Shown here one piece after another: positions 17,442-27,122 of a stretch of 64,000 nt of DNA. Below the pieces are notes generated by a model. The model saw only the letters and a program-made list of their open reading frames with translations. It did no database searches and was not told the origin of the DNA. Origin of the DNA: Ruegeria arenilitoris (GTDB taxonomy: Bacteria; Pseudomonadota; Alphaproteobacteria; Rhodobacterales; Rhodobacteraceae). The first letter of the stretch is position 1. Every line of letters starts with the position of its first letter. The stretch is taken from the NCBI RefSeq assembly GCF_013030985.1, contig NZ_WPYP01000014.1:49786-113785 (forward strand). Reading direction: 5' to 3'. A program made the position numbers and the translations under genes.

Positions 17442-18848
17442 ATGGCGCAGGCAGTAACGTTGCCCCGAAACGAGGCCGGGATTGAAACGGCTGTCGGCAT
17501 TCTGAAACAGAAGTTCGGTGATCGACTGCAAACGGGTCAGGCGATCCGCGAACAGCACGGCCACACGACCACTTGGATCGAAAATCAGTCTCCGGACGCG
17601 GTGGTGTACCCCCACACAACCGAGGAAGTGTCTGAGATCGTCAAGATCTGCGCCCAGCACAGGGCGCCTGTGATCCCCTTCGGGACCGGCACCTCGCTTG
17701 AGGGGCATGTGAACGCTCCGGCCGGTGGTATCTCGGTGGACCTGACCCAGATGAACAAGGTTCTGGCGGTCCATGCGGGCGATCTGGATTGCGTCGTGCA
17801 GCCCGGTGTAACGCGCGAAGACCTGAACACCCATCTGCGCGATCAGGGCCTGTTTTTTCCCATCGACCCCGGTGCCAATGCCTCGCTGGGGGGAATGGCG
17901 GCAACGCGGGCCTCGGGCACCAATGCGGTGCGCTATGGCACGATGAAGGACAACATCCTCAGTCTGGAAGCGGTGATGCCGGACGGGCAAATCATCCGCA
18001 CCGGACATCGGGCCAAGAAATCCTCGGCCGGATATGACTTGACCCGCCTGTTGATCGGGGCCGAGGGCACGTTGGGGATCATCACAGAACTCACCCTGCG
18101 CCTGCAGGGCATCCCCGAGGCGATCACTTCGGCCCGGTGCTCCTTTCCCACGGTCGATGCCGCCTGTCAGGCGGTGATGATGACGATCCAATACGGCGTG
18201 CCCGTGGCGCGGATCGAGCTGCTGGATGAGTTGTCGGTCAAGGCCGCCAACGCCTATTCCGGGCTGGACCTGCCGGAAACGCCGTTGCTGTTGCTGGAAT
18301 TTCACGGCTCTGAGGCTGGTGCGGTCGAGCAGGCCGAGACATTCGGTCAGATCGCCGAAGAGTTCGGTGGCGCGGATTTCGCTGCGACCTCGACCACGGA
18401 AGAACGCAACAAGCTGTGGCAGGCCCGGCACGACATGTACTGGGCCAGCCTGCAACTGCGCCCCGGCGCGCGCGGCATTTCCACCGATGTCTGCGTTCCC
18501 ATCACGCGTTTGGCGGAGTGCGTTGCGGCCGCGCAGCAAAAGGCACAGAATCTTGGCTTGTTGGCCCCGATTGTCGGGCATGTGGGAGATGGGAACTTTC
18601 ACACTCTGCTGCTGATCGACATGGAGAACGCGGATGAGGTCGCCAAGGCCGAGGGCTTTGTCGGCTGGCTGAACGATCTGGCGATCTCGATGGAGGGGAC
18701 CTGTACCGGCGAACACGGAATCGGGCAGGGCAAGCGGCCCTATCTGGTCAAGGAACTGGGGCCGGCAGTCAGTTATATGAGTGCGATAAAGATGGCGTTG
18801 GACCCGGATAACATTATGAATCCGGGTAAAATTCTGCCGTCCGCATAG
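17442..18848 (+). CDS. FAD-linked D-2-hydroxyacid dehydrogenase (D-lactate dehydrogenase cytochrome / GlcD type)
   Basis: 468 aa with an N-terminal PCMH-type FAD domain (PFGTGTSLEGHVNAPAGGIS; DPGANASLGGMAATRASGTNA, shown in part) and a C-terminal FAD-oxidase domain ending GTCTGEHGIGQGKRPYL...DPDNIMNPGKIL. Members oxidise D-lactate, glycolate or D-2-hydroxyglutarate and pass electrons to cytochrome c or quinone. The nearby hydroxyacid reductase suggests a shared 2-hydroxyacid metabolism, though this is only contextual. It probably acts at the membrane surface. Confidence 0.88.
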   Translation: MAQAVTLPRNEAGIETAVGILKQKFGDRLQTGQAIREQHGHTTTWIENQSPDAVVYPHTTEEVSEIVKICAQHRAPVIPFGTGTSLEGHVNAPAGGISVDLTQMNKVLAVHAGDLDCVVQPGVTREDLNTHLRDQGLFFPIDPGANASLGGMAATRASGTNAVRYGTMKDNILSLEAVMPDGQIIRTGHRAKKSSAGYDLTRLLIGAEGTLGIITELTLRLQGIPEAITSARCSFPTVDAACQAVMMTIQYGVPVARIELLDELSVKAANAYSGLDLPETPLLLLEFHGSEAGAVEQAETFGQIAEEFGGADFAATSTTEERNKLWQARHDMYWASLQLRPGARGISTDVCVPITRLAECVAAAQQKAQNLGLLAPIVGHVGDGNFHTLLLIDMENADEVAKAEGFVGWLNDLAISMEGTCTGEHGIGQGKRPYLVKELGPAVSYMSAIKMALDPDNIMNPGKILPSA

Positions 18849-18948
18849 CTGTGGCCCACACCGAGTTTCCGGCACCTCAGCCATAAGACCGCCCCATTTT
18901 GGTTCTATCCTTCGCGAAAACGAGCAGTGATTGATTTCGGATATTCAG

Positions 18949-20265
18949 ATGGACGGTTTGCGGATTTTTGGGTTTGTGGTGATCATAGTCTTGGTCATCA
19001 TCGGTCTGGACTATTATCAACAGGACAAAAAACACGAAGGCACTTTGTCCGCCAATGGCTATGTAGACACGATCAAGCATCGCTTCGCGCAGCAGCAGGT
19101 CGAGCGTGACGCCAAAGCCGCCGAGCGGGAACGCGAAAAGCTGTGGAAAGCGGGCCCAAAGCCCTACCTTCCCGCCTCCACCAAAAAATGGTCCCGGTAC
19201 GAACTGACGGATGCGGATAACGAAGCCGTTTCGACCGCGATCTCAAAATATGGCATGACGCCTCTGATCAGTTCCATTTCTAACACGGCGGAACTGATGA
19301 GCCTGACCAACAGTGGCAAAGACGGCATTCTGCGCAAACTCAGCAAGACGGGTGCGGTCTATGCACAAGGTGAGGAAATCGCCTGGTTCGATATCAGCCT
19401 GAAACAGGAATCGCCACGCAATACGCTGGCCGGAATTGCTCTGTCCCGTCAGCAGAATTTCATGGATCATGCCGTGATCAAGAAAGGGTTCGCTGTCATC
19501 GATGGTGTCGCTTTCATCGAGATTACACAGGACACGACATCTCCGACTGAGGCGCTCGCATATCGCAAGATCAGTGGGCGGATCGGGATCGACGAAGAGG
19601 TCGTCATCCGGTTGCACACCAATGCCAGCGACGCCTCGATCCGGGAACTTTTGGGCGCGGTTGACTATGCGGCCCTCAACGCTTTGCTGACGTATCCATC
19701 ACCTGTCGTCGGGCAGGGGATATCGGTGACACTGGCCAGACAACCAGAGGTCGCCGAGAAAATGGACCGTCTGTATTCCAAAATGAAGATGGTCCAGGAA
19801 AAGACAACCAACGATAAGCTCAAGAATCTGGATTTCGCGGCAGTAATGGTGAACACGATGACGGCGTCGGGGTTTAACAGCGAAGGCCTGATGGACATCA
19901 CCGGCGGAGAGGTCTTCGAAAACCAGGATGTCCTGCAGATCGGTTATGGCCGGGCGCAAAAGCTGCTTCTGGGCTCGGATATACGCCGCGCGGCGTTGGA
20001 ATACGGGGCTGAAACGGACACCACGCTCGTGGATGATGCGATCGAATTGGATACCGCAACACAGGATAGCGCCGCCGAGCAGGATACGCAGGGCTTTTTC
20101 GGGCGACTGAAAGACAAGCTGCCAGCTTTTGGCGCGTCTGAGCCTGACAAGGCCGCTGCAAAACCTGCTACAAACAATCAGCCTGTACGCGTGCACAAAG
20201 GTGGGGTGGGTAGCGGCTGTGCCAAGATCGGCAGCATCAAGCGGTGTTCGGTCACCGGGCAATAG
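18949..20265 (+). CDS. Membrane-anchored protein of unknown function
   Basis: 438 aa from ATG 18949. A single N-terminal transmembrane helix (IFGFVVIIVLVIIGLDYY) is followed by a charged coiled-coil-like segment (QQQVERDAKAAEREREKLW) and a soluble domain of about 300 residues. The tail is Pro/Ala/Lys-rich and ends GSGCAKIGSIKRCSV, with two cysteines. No family recognised. An in-frame TTG at 18931 could add six residues. It stands alone between the hydroxyacid dehydrogenase and the DMGDH-like gene. Confidence 0.55.
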   Translation: MDGLRIFGFVVIIVLVIIGLDYYQQDKKHEGTLSANGYVDTIKHRFAQQQVERDAKAAEREREKLWKAGPKPYLPASTKKWSRYELTDADNEAVSTAISKYGMTPLISSISNTAELMSLTNSGKDGILRKLSKTGAVYAQGEEIAWFDISLKQESPRNTLAGIALSRQQNFMDHAVIKKGFAVIDGVAFIEITQDTTSPTEALAYRKISGRIGIDEEVVIRLHTNASDASIRELLGAVDYAALNALLTYPSPVVGQGISVTLARQPEVAEKMDRLYSKMKMVQEKTTNDKLKNLDFAAVMVNTMTASGFNSEGLMDITGGEVFENQDVLQIGYGRAQKLLLGSDIRRAALEYGAETDTTLVDDAIELDTATQDSAAEQDTQGFFGRLKDKLPAFGASEPDKAAAKPATNNQPVRVHKGGVGSGCAKIGSIKRCSVTGQ

Positions 20266-20403
20266 GGACAAAAAACGACGAATCCGGTGGTCATCAGCGG
20301 CAGCGGGGTCGTTTTCCTTCTCTCACTGGTCGGATGAATGTCGCGTTTGGTCCTGCAAATGCGCCATATGGTTCCAACAGATTCCAAGGAGAGACGTCCG
20401 GTT

Positions 20404-22911
20404 ATGAAAACCCAAGTCAAAGCACTGGTCGTAGGCGGCGGCGCCGTCGGGACCTCGATTGCCTATCACCTGGCCAAGGCAGGCTGGGACGATGTGATGT
20501 TGATCGAACGGGACGAGTTGACGTCCGGGTCCACCTGGCACGCAGCGGGCCTGCTGCCGCTGTTCAACATGTCCTATGCGACGACCCACATCCACAAGTA
20601 CTCGGTCGATTTCTACAAGACGCTCGAGGAAGAGACCGGCCTGAACGCGGGTTTCGCCGTGGTCGGCAACCTGCGCATGGCGCAAACGCAAGAGCGTATG
20701 GACGAATACATGCTGTATGCGTCCACAGCCGAAACCTGTGACGTTGCATATGAGTGGCTGACGCCTGAGCAGATCAAGGAACGCTGGCCGCTGATCGAGA
20801 CCTCGGACCTGAAGGGCGCGATCTATCACACCGAAGACGGCTACATTAACCCCGCCGACGTGACCCAGGCGATGGCCAAGGGTGCGCGTCAGCGCGGGGT
20901 CGAGATCGTCCGCAAGATGCAGGCCGATGCCTTCCACTGGAACGGCACCCATTGGGAAGTCACCTGCACCAAGATGGTCGAAAAGGGTGGTAACCTGGTC
21001 GAGAGTGACGAGCAGGTTGTGATCACTGCCGAGCATGTCGTGACCGCATCGGGCAACCACGCACAGCGCACCGCCAAGATGCTGGGCATCAAGATGCCCG
21101 CCATTCCGGTCGAGCACACCTTCATCGTCATGGACAAAGACCCCGAGCTGGTCAAATGGCGCGAAGCCGGCAATCCGGAACACCCCGTTGTGCGCGACGC
21201 GGACAACGAATCCTACGCACGTGAAGAGCGCGGCGGCTGGATTCTGGGTATCTATGAACACGGCGCACCCGCGCGGTTCGAGCACGGCGTGCCCGACAGC
21301 TTCCGCGCCGACCTGTTCCCGCTGGATCTGGACCGGATCGCCGATCAGTACATGGCAATGGCCGAACGTGTGCCGTCCTGTGCCGAATCCGGCCTGAAGG
21401 ACGATTTCAACGGCCCGATCTGCTATACCCCCGACGGCAACCCGCTGGTTGGTCCGGCTCCGGGTCTGCGTAACATGTGGCTGGCCGAAGGTTTCTCGTT
21501 CGGGATCACCGCAGCGGGCGGCACAGGTTACTATCTGGCGCAGATGATGGTCGATGGCGAAGCCGAGATCGACATGGCATCGCTGGACCCCAAGCGTTAC
21601 TCGTCCAACTGGATGACCACCGAGTTTGCGGCGCGCAAGAACGAAGAGTGCTATGAGCACGTCTATATCCTGCACCACCCCGACGAAGAACGCGCTGCCT
21701 GCCGTCCGCTGCGGACTGTTCCGGCATATGATCGTCAGAAAGCGCGCGGCGCACAGTTCGGCTGGGTCAACGGCTGGGAACGTCCGAACTATTTCGGCCC
21801 GCTGGACGCGCCGGAAAACTTCGATGAAGAAGGCCGTTCGTTCCGCCGTGGTAACTGGTGGCAATACGCCGTCGAAGAAGCCAAGGCGATCCGCGAAGGC
21901 GTTGGCCTGATCGACGCATCGGCCTTTACCAAGCACGTCGTCAAAGGCCCCGGTGCGACCCAGTTCCTGGATTGGTTCACCTGCAACAAGCTGCCCAAGG
22001 TCGGCCGCATCAACCTGACCTACGCGCTGACCTCGCACGGCACCACCCGCACCGAATACACCATCGTCCGCAACGGCGAGAACAACTACTACATCGTCTC
22101 CGCCGGTGCCTGGACCGAGTACGACGCCGACTACCTGCGTAAGGCGGCTGAGGACAAGATGGAGGAGTTCGGTTACATCGAGATCCAGGACGTGACAACC
22201 CAGTGGGGCGTCTTCGCCATCGCCGGACCCAAGTCGCGTGACGTTCTGAAAGAGGTCATCAAGGACGCCGATCCGGAAACCGCTCTGTCTAACAAGCGCT
22301 TCCCGTGGCTTTCGGCCCGTCAGATCGAACTGGGCATGTGCCCGGTCAACGCGATCCGTGTGGCCTATACCGGCGAGCTGGGCTGGGAACTGCACCACCC
22401 GATCGAGATGCAGAACTACCTGTTCGACCTGCTGGAAAAAGCCGGTGAGAAGCACGGTATGAAACTGGTTGGGGCCCGCGCTCAGAACTGGCTGCGTCAG
22501 GAGAAATCCTATCGCGCATTCGGCACCGAACTGGGCCGCGACGCGACCCCGCTGGAAGCCGACCTGCCGCGCTTTGTTGACCTGTCGAAAGACTTTTACG
22601 GCAAGGCCAAGCTGGAAGAGACCGGTGTGCGTGTTAAGTGCTGCACTTTGTTGATCGACGGACCGGACGACGCCGACCCGTGGGGCCGCGAGGCGCTGTA
22701 TACACCGGAAGGTGAGCGCGTGGGTCGCCTGACCTCGGGCGGTTACTCGGTCGCGTTCGAGAAATCCATCGGCATGGGGTACGTGAAGCCCGAGTTCGCG
22801 GTCGAAGGCACCAAGCTGCAAGTCAAAATTCAGGATAAGCTGTGGGACGCGGTCGTCACCTGCGACAGCCCCTACGATCCGAAGAACGAGGTCATCCGCA
22901 AGGACGGCTAA
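20404..22911 (+). CDS. Dimethylglycine/sarcosine dehydrogenase-like flavoprotein with GcvT domain
   Basis: 835 aa. Residues about 5-400 form a DAO-type FAD domain starting ALVVGGGAVGTSIAYHLAKAG (part) and containing LTSGSTWHAAGLLP, where the His is the flavin-linking position of this family. Residues about 430-835 are a GcvT/aminomethyltransferase domain (TYALTSHGTTRTEYTI; RVAYTGELGWELH; FVDLSKDFYGKAKLE) that binds tetrahydrofolate. The architecture matches dimethylglycine or sarcosine dehydrogenases, which demethylate N-methylglycines and load the one-carbon unit on folate. AAGGAGAG precedes the ATG by 10 bases. Confidence 0.85.
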   Translation: MKTQVKALVVGGGAVGTSIAYHLAKAGWDDVMLIERDELTSGSTWHAAGLLPLFNMSYATTHIHKYSVDFYKTLEEETGLNAGFAVVGNLRMAQTQERMDEYMLYASTAETCDVAYEWLTPEQIKERWPLIETSDLKGAIYHTEDGYINPADVTQAMAKGARQRGVEIVRKMQADAFHWNGTHWEVTCTKMVEKGGNLVESDEQVVITAEHVVTASGNHAQRTAKMLGIKMPAIPVEHTFIVMDKDPELVKWREAGNPEHPVVRDADNESYAREERGGWILGIYEHGAPARFEHGVPDSFRADLFPLDLDRIADQYMAMAERVPSCAESGLKDDFNGPICYTPDGNPLVGPAPGLRNMWLAEGFSFGITAAGGTGYYLAQMMVDGEAEIDMASLDPKRYSSNWMTTEFAARKNEECYEHVYILHHPDEERAACRPLRTVPAYDRQKARGAQFGWVNGWERPNYFGPLDAPENFDEEGRSFRRGNWWQYAVEEAKAIREGVGLIDASAFTKHVVKGPGATQFLDWFTCNKLPKVGRINLTYALTSHGTTRTEYTIVRNGENNYYIVSAGAWTEYDADYLRKAAEDKMEEFGYIEIQDVTTQWGVFAIAGPKSRDVLKEVIKDADPETALSNKRFPWLSARQIELGMCPVNAIRVAYTGELGWELHHPIEMQNYLFDLLEKAGEKHGMKLVGARAQNWLRQEKSYRAFGTELGRDATPLEADLPRFVDLSKDFYGKAKLEETGVRVKCCTLLIDGPDDADPWGREALYTPEGERVGRLTSGGYSVAFEKSIGMGYVKPEFAVEGTKLQVKIQDKLWDAVVTCDSPYDPKNEVIRKDG

Positions 22912-22917
22912 ACAAAC

Positions 22918-22946
22918 AAAGGCCCCGGATAAGTCCGGGGCCTTTT
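22918..22946. terminator. Rho-independent terminator, probably bidirectional
   Basis: AAAGGCCCCGGA (22918-22929), loop TAAG, TCCGGGGCCTTTT (22934-22946). The 12-bp stem, U-run on the plus strand and A-run on its left side fit termination of the DMGDH-like gene and of the convergent CMD gene. Confidence 0.9.
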
Positions 22947-22956
22947 GCTTTTGGGA

Positions 22957-23292
22957 TCAGGCGCTCAGTTCGTCGTAGCATTCCAACGCTTTGGCGGCAT
23001 ACATCATCGATGGCCCTCCGCCCATCTGTACGGCCATGGCCAGCACATCGGAAAACTCCTCTCGCGTTGCACCCGCTTTGACCAGCGCTTCGGTATGAAG
23101 CGTGATGCAGGGCTCACACCGGATCGCGATGGACATGCCCAAGGCGATGAATTCCTTGGTCTTGTAGTCCAGCGTTCCACCCTGTTTGACCACAGCGCTC
23201 AGCGCTCCGAATGCGCGGGTGGCGTCGGGTATCGCGCCGTTGAGGTTGCGCAGGCCATTGCGCGTGTCTTTGATCTTGTTCTGCCAGCTCAT
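22957..23292 (-). CDS. AhpD-like carboxymuconolactone decarboxylase family protein
   Basis: 111 aa. The CMD-fold redox motif CEPCITLHTEALVKAG (CxxC followed by His) is intact, as in AhpD-type peroxidase partners; the neighbouring GATREEFSDVLAMAVQMGGG is the family signature helix pair. The protein may act as a small alkylhydroperoxidase or disulfide reductase. Monocistronic, ending at the shared terminator. Confidence 0.85.
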   Translation of the reverse strand: MSWQNKIKDTRNGLRNLNGAIPDATRAFGALSAVVKQGGTLDYKTKEFIALGMSIAIRCEPCITLHTEALVKAGATREEFSDVLAMAVQMGGGPSMMYAAKALECYDELSA

Positions 23293-23361
23293 GTCATCAT
23301 TCCACTTAACATTAGATAAATGGAATATGTAATGGCGCGCTCAGCCGGGCCTTGATTTTGA

Positions 23362-24015
23362 TCAGGTGCCGGATTTTTCCGCAACAAAAGCCAGGTTATT
23401 TGCAGGCATCTCGACAACTTTAAGGACGGTCAGGTTCTGGGCGGTCATCCAGCCGACGATATCTTCGTCATTCTTATAGCCGATTTCGGCATCCTGCAGG
23501 ACCAGCGCGTCATGGAACCTTTGGTCGCCGTCGCTCGTAAGCTGGCCAGAGCGTTTGAACGGCCCGTAGAGGATGAACCTTCCCCCAGGGGCCAGTGCCT
23601 GCGCGGTTTCGGCGATCAGTACCTGCGTTTCGGGCCAGCTGATCAAATGCACCAGATTGATCAGAACGATCAGGTTCTGCTCGGCGAACGCCTCATGCCA
23701 GCCTGGCGCCGTTGCGTCCAGCGCGACGGCGTTGGCAACGTTGGGCAGGTCGGCGGCATAAGCGTCGATGCTGGCGCGCCGACCGGGTTCCACCTCGGTC
23801 GGTTGCCAATTCAAGCCGGGCAAGGCGCGGGCAAAGGCGCTGACATGCTGGCCGGTGCCGCTGGCGATCTCAAGCGCCTGACCGGTCGTTGGAGTCCATT
23901 GCGACAGCAGTTCACACAGCGCCTCGGCGTTGCGGGTTGCCGCAGGGGCAATCAGTCGCCCGTCCTGTCCTTCGGTGGCGACGCTGGCATTAGAGGGCAG
24001 GGAACGCTTGGTCAT
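23362..24015 (-). CDS. DUF938 SAM-dependent methyltransferase
   Basis: 217 aa. The DUF938 start APAATRNAEALCELL is followed by motif I ALEIASGTGQHVSAFA, then WQPTEVEPGRRASID and LILINLVHLISWPET-like blocks, and GGRFILYGPFKRSGQLTSDG. This is a class I methyltransferase fold with unknown substrate. The start overlaps the stop of the upstream DAO-family oxidase by four bases, so the pair is co-translated. Confidence 0.88.
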   Translation of the reverse strand: MTKRSLPSNASVATEGQDGRLIAPAATRNAEALCELLSQWTPTTGQALEIASGTGQHVSAFARALPGLNWQPTEVEPGRRASIDAYAADLPNVANAVALDATAPGWHEAFAEQNLIVLINLVHLISWPETQVLIAETAQALAPGGRFILYGPFKRSGQLTSDGDQRFHDALVLQDAEIGYKNDEDIVGWMTAQNLTVLKVVEMPANNLAFVAEKSGT

Positions 24016-25085
24016 CGGCGCAACCTTTCCGGGCTGAGGGCCGCGATCGTTTCTGCGTCCAGTTCCGGCGCAGCACCGATCACGAGGTCCGCCACCAGTT
24101 GCGACGCGGCGGGAGAGGACTGGAACCCGTACCCGCCCTGACCGGCGACCCAGATGAATGACGGATCGGCCGGGTCCGGACCCAGAACCAAAGTTCCGTC
24201 GGGCGCAAAACTGCGCAACCCCGCCCAGCTCGTTTCGACCCGCGTGACCGGTTCGGTGACCATCTCTTCGTACCGGGCCAGACCTTCGGCCAGAACCATA
24301 TCGTCGGCATAGGCATCATGCGGTGAAACCGGGTCGGCCTCGGACGGAGAGACCAGCAGCTTGCCCGCATCGGGTTTGGCGTACCACGCCTCACCCACGC
24401 CCAGCATCATGGGCCATCCTCGGACGTCATGCCCGCCCGGCGCAGGCAGGCGTGCCATTGACCGGCGTTTGGGAATGATGCCGATCGGGGCAATCCCGGC
24501 CATTGCAGCAACCTCGTCCACCCATGCACCAGCGGCATTGATCAAAATGCGGGCTTCGTTGGTGCCTCCGGCCTCGACAACCCAATGAGGGTTCTTGCGG
24601 ATGGCAGTGACCTTGGCTTTGGTCAGAACCTCGCCGCCATTGCCGCGAATGACGCGGGCGAAATCCTGCAGCAATCTGTCCGTGTCGATGTCGAACGCCG
24701 CATTGCTGATCGCGGCAAATCCCAGCGTCTCGGGGTTCAGGATCGGCACACGGGCCTGCGCGTCGTCCGTAGAGATGACCTGCATGTTCAGATCCGCAAC
24801 GTCCTGTTCGAACGCCTCACCCTGACCCTTGTGCCCCACCAGCATCAATCCACGTGGCGTCAGATACCCGCCATTTTCGGTGTGCATGAAATCGGCGCTC
24901 GCCTTGTTCAGCGCCACAACCGACGGCGGACCATAGCTTTCTTCGAACAACGCGGCCGAGCGGCCCGAGGCGTGATAACCCAGCGCATCCTCGGCCTCGA
25001 GCACGGCTACCTTCCCGTGCTGCGACAGCCGCGCCCCGGTGCTGAGGCCCGCAATGCCACCGCCGACAATCAGAAAATCAATCAT
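24012..25085 (-). CDS. FAD-dependent oxidoreductase of the DAO family
   Basis: 357 aa from MIDFLIVGGGIAGLSTGARL; this ATG is preferred because AAGGA sits about six bases upstream. The Rossmann GxGxxG motif, ALGYHASGRSAALFEESYG and the C-terminal FIWVAGQGGYGFQSSPAAS are typical of glycine-oxidase / D-amino-acid-oxidase-like enzymes. The substrate is not evident. Co-translated with the downstream DUF938 methyltransferase. The frame stays open about 18 codons further upstream without a ribosome-binding site. Confidence 0.85.
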   Translation of the reverse strand: MIDFLIVGGGIAGLSTGARLSQHGKVAVLEAEDALGYHASGRSAALFEESYGPPSVVALNKASADFMHTENGGYLTPRGLMLVGHKGQGEAFEQDVADLNMQVISTDDAQARVPILNPETLGFAAISNAAFDIDTDRLLQDFARVIRGNGGEVLTKAKVTAIRKNPHWVVEAGGTNEARILINAAGAWVDEVAAMAGIAPIGIIPKRRSMARLPAPGGHDVRGWPMMLGVGEAWYAKPDAGKLLVSPSEADPVSPHDAYADDMVLAEGLARYEEMVTEPVTRVETSWAGLRSFAPDGTLVLGPDPADPSFIWVAGQGGYGFQSSPAASQLVADLVIGAAPELDAETIAALSPERLRR

Positions 25086-25204
25086 ATTCATCCTTCCGGT
25101 CACGTTCCATGTGTTAAGGACGTAAGCGTCTGCAAACATTAAGCAGGCTTGAATTTACGCATCAACCCATCCAAACAAGGATCAAACAGAAACAGGAGGG
25201 CAGG

Positions 25205-25609
25205 GTGAGTACCGCAGATTTACACCCGATGGCCACGGGACATATTCCGTCCTACGTGACCCAGGCGGACGGCAGTGATTTTCTTTTGACGTTCATGTTC
25301 GTTTTTACCGTTGTCGTCATCATTCTGATCGGCGTGGGATACTTCACTCTGCACTCGATCCCCGAAAAGATCGCGCATGAATCCAATCACCCTCAGTTTC
25401 AGTTGGTTGGCATTCTGGCTCTGTTGGCGCTGTTTACCCATAACGGTCTGTTCTGGGTTGCCGCCATTCTGGTGGCCGGGTTCCAGTTCCCCGATGTGGC
25501 CGCGCCTCTGAGGGCCATTGCCGACGCGATCCGATCTTTGGGCAAACAGGACCTGTCAGAACCCGCCCCGGCCCAGCCGACCGAACCCGCCGCGCAGCAG
25601 GAGCAGTAA
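25205..25609 (+). CDS. DUF3302-like inner-membrane protein (YiaW/YibI type)
   Basis: 134 aa with a GTG start after AGGAGGGCAGG. Two hydrophobic segments (FLLTFMFVFTVVVIILIGVGYF; LVGILALLALFTHNGLFWVAAILV, each given in part) flank the motif LHSIPEKIAHESNHPQ, which resembles the LHDIP...A...NHP segment of E. coli YiaW/YibI. Those proteins are encoded next to HlyD-family YiaV/YibH, the same arrangement as here. The Pro/Ala/Gln-rich tail is likely disordered. Confidence 0.7.
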   Translation: MSTADLHPMATGHIPSYVTQADGSDFLLTFMFVFTVVVIILIGVGYFTLHSIPEKIAHESNHPQFQLVGILALLALFTHNGLFWVAAILVAGFQFPDVAAPLRAIADAIRSLGKQDLSEPAPAQPTEPAAQQEQ

Positions 25610-25612
25610 GAC

Positions 25613-26845
25613 ATGCTTGAGACTTTGATGTGTGCGCTGGTAACGGTGCTGCCCGACTATCTGTTTCGCCGCTTCGTGCAGGGCAAACGGATCGGTCATG
25701 AAATCACGCTGTTCACCATGTGGTATGAACTGCGCTGGGGCCTGACCACTTGTGCCATTCTGGCGCTGACGGTTATCACCACTCTGTTTTACTTCCACCC
25801 GGCCAGTAAGACAGCGGCATCCTATTTCCGCACCGTGACGATCCTGCCACAGCTGGGTGGTCGCGTGTCCGAGGTGTATGTCTCCAATAACCAGCAGGTT
25901 GTGGCAGGCCAGCCGATCTTTCGGATCGAGGATTTCACCCAGACCGCAATGGTCGAAGCGGCCCATGCCCAGATCGCGCAGGTTCAAGCCTCGTTGAAAG
26001 TGGCGGAAACCGATTTGGCCGAGGCCGAAGCCGGGATTGCAGGGGCTCGCGCCTCGCTGGATCAGTCGCTTGAGGATTTGGAGCGCAATACCACGCTGCG
26101 CGACGAGGGCTCAAGCGCCGTAAGGCTGGCCGAGATTGACCGGCTGGAAAACCTGGTGGCGGAACGTGAGGCGCAACTGAGGGCTGCAGAGGCGCAGCGT
26201 GCCGCTGTCGTTCAACAGATCGAGGAGTTGATCCCCGCGCAATTGGTCAGCGCCAACGCGCAGCTGGATGCCGCGTTGACCGAGCTGGACAAGACCGTGA
26301 TCAGCGCCGGCGTAACGGGTCGGGTTGAACAGTTCGGCCTGCAGGTCGGTGACTATGTCAGCCCGCTGTTGCGCCCGGCAGGTATCCTGGTTCCGTCAAG
26401 TTCGGGACATGACCGGTTCCAGGCCGCGTTCAACCAGATGTCGGCGCAGGTTATCAAGCCCGGTATGATCGGCGAGCTGGGTTGCATGACCAAGCCCTTC
26501 ACCGTGATCCCGATGGTTGTGGTCGAGGTTCAGGACGTGATCCCGTCCGGGCAAATCCGCCCCACGGATGAGCTGCGGGACGTGCAGGCCAACACCAATC
26601 CGGGTTCGATCCTAGTGTATATGGAGCCGCTCTATAAGGGTATGTCCGATGATATCCCGCCGGGCAGCAATTGTCTGGCCAATGTCTATACCGACAATCA
26701 CGAACGGCTTGAGCATGAGGATCTGGGCTTTTGGCAATCCGCTGCCCTGCATGTGATCGACACGATCGGTGTGGTTCACGCGGCGGGCCTGCGTCTGCGT
26801 CTGATCCTGATGCCGGTGAACACGCTGGTGCTGACAGGGCACTAA
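25613..26845 (+). CDS. HlyD-family membrane fusion protein (YiaV/YibH-like)
   Basis: 410 aa. One transmembrane helix (TTCAILALTVITTLFYF, about residues 44-62) is followed by the first half of a lipoyl-like motif (VTILPQLGGRVSEVYVSNNQQVVAGQPIF in parts), a long alpha-hairpin (about 115-225) and the second half (VISAGVTGRVEQFGLQVGDYV). Such proteins bridge inner-membrane pumps to the outer membrane. The DUF3302-like partner ends three bases before the start, so they form a two-gene unit; no MFS or RND pump is adjacent. Confidence 0.82.
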   Translation: MLETLMCALVTVLPDYLFRRFVQGKRIGHEITLFTMWYELRWGLTTCAILALTVITTLFYFHPASKTAASYFRTVTILPQLGGRVSEVYVSNNQQVVAGQPIFRIEDFTQTAMVEAAHAQIAQVQASLKVAETDLAEAEAGIAGARASLDQSLEDLERNTTLRDEGSSAVRLAEIDRLENLVAEREAQLRAAEAQRAAVVQQIEELIPAQLVSANAQLDAALTELDKTVISAGVTGRVEQFGLQVGDYVSPLLRPAGILVPSSSGHDRFQAAFNQMSAQVIKPGMIGELGCMTKPFTVIPMVVVEVQDVIPSGQIRPTDELRDVQANTNPGSILVYMEPLYKGMSDDIPPGSNCLANVYTDNHERLEHEDLGFWQSAALHVIDTIGVVHAAGLRLRLILMPVNTLVLTGH

Positions 26846-26872
26846 TTGCGACTATTGACCGATGGTAATGTT

Positions 26873-26909
26873 GCCATCAAGCGGCGGGTCAAGCCCGCGG
26901 CTTGATGGC
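26873..26909. terminator. Large near-perfect hairpin after hlyD-like gene
   Basis: GCCATCAAGC (26873-26882) and GCTTGATGGC (26900-26909) enclose an inner GCGGG-TCAAG-CCCGC stem, giving 15 bp of pairing with one G-G mismatch. No U-tract follows, so this may be a weak terminator or an mRNA-stabilising structure. The following 210 bp hold nothing else recognisable. Confidence 0.5.
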
Positions 26910-27122
26910 TGTCCCACCCCATACCCCTTAGAGAGGAGCCTGCCGTCGCGTGTTAGGCTCGGGCGCGGGTCGTCTCGTTCGGACCTTAACGGTTCGTGCG
27001 CGGCGCGGCGGCAAAAGGCCGGATCACGCGGCGTGCATTTTGCTCACAAACCTGACGCAGAGCCTGCATTTCAGGCGCTGCCGGATTTGCCCATTTGGGC
27101 AGTTTGGTTGTGGAGGGGCAGA

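Noticed and set aside
16887..18884. 665-codon open frame on the minus strand
   Set aside because: Antisense to the gamma-glutamyltransferase and FAD dehydrogenase genes; composition typical of a high-GC shadow frame.
20323..22821. Very long open frame (832 codons) on the minus strand
   Set aside because: It is antisense to the DMGDH-like gene, which has strong FAD and GcvT motifs; the antisense product is His/Arg/Val-biased with no domain.
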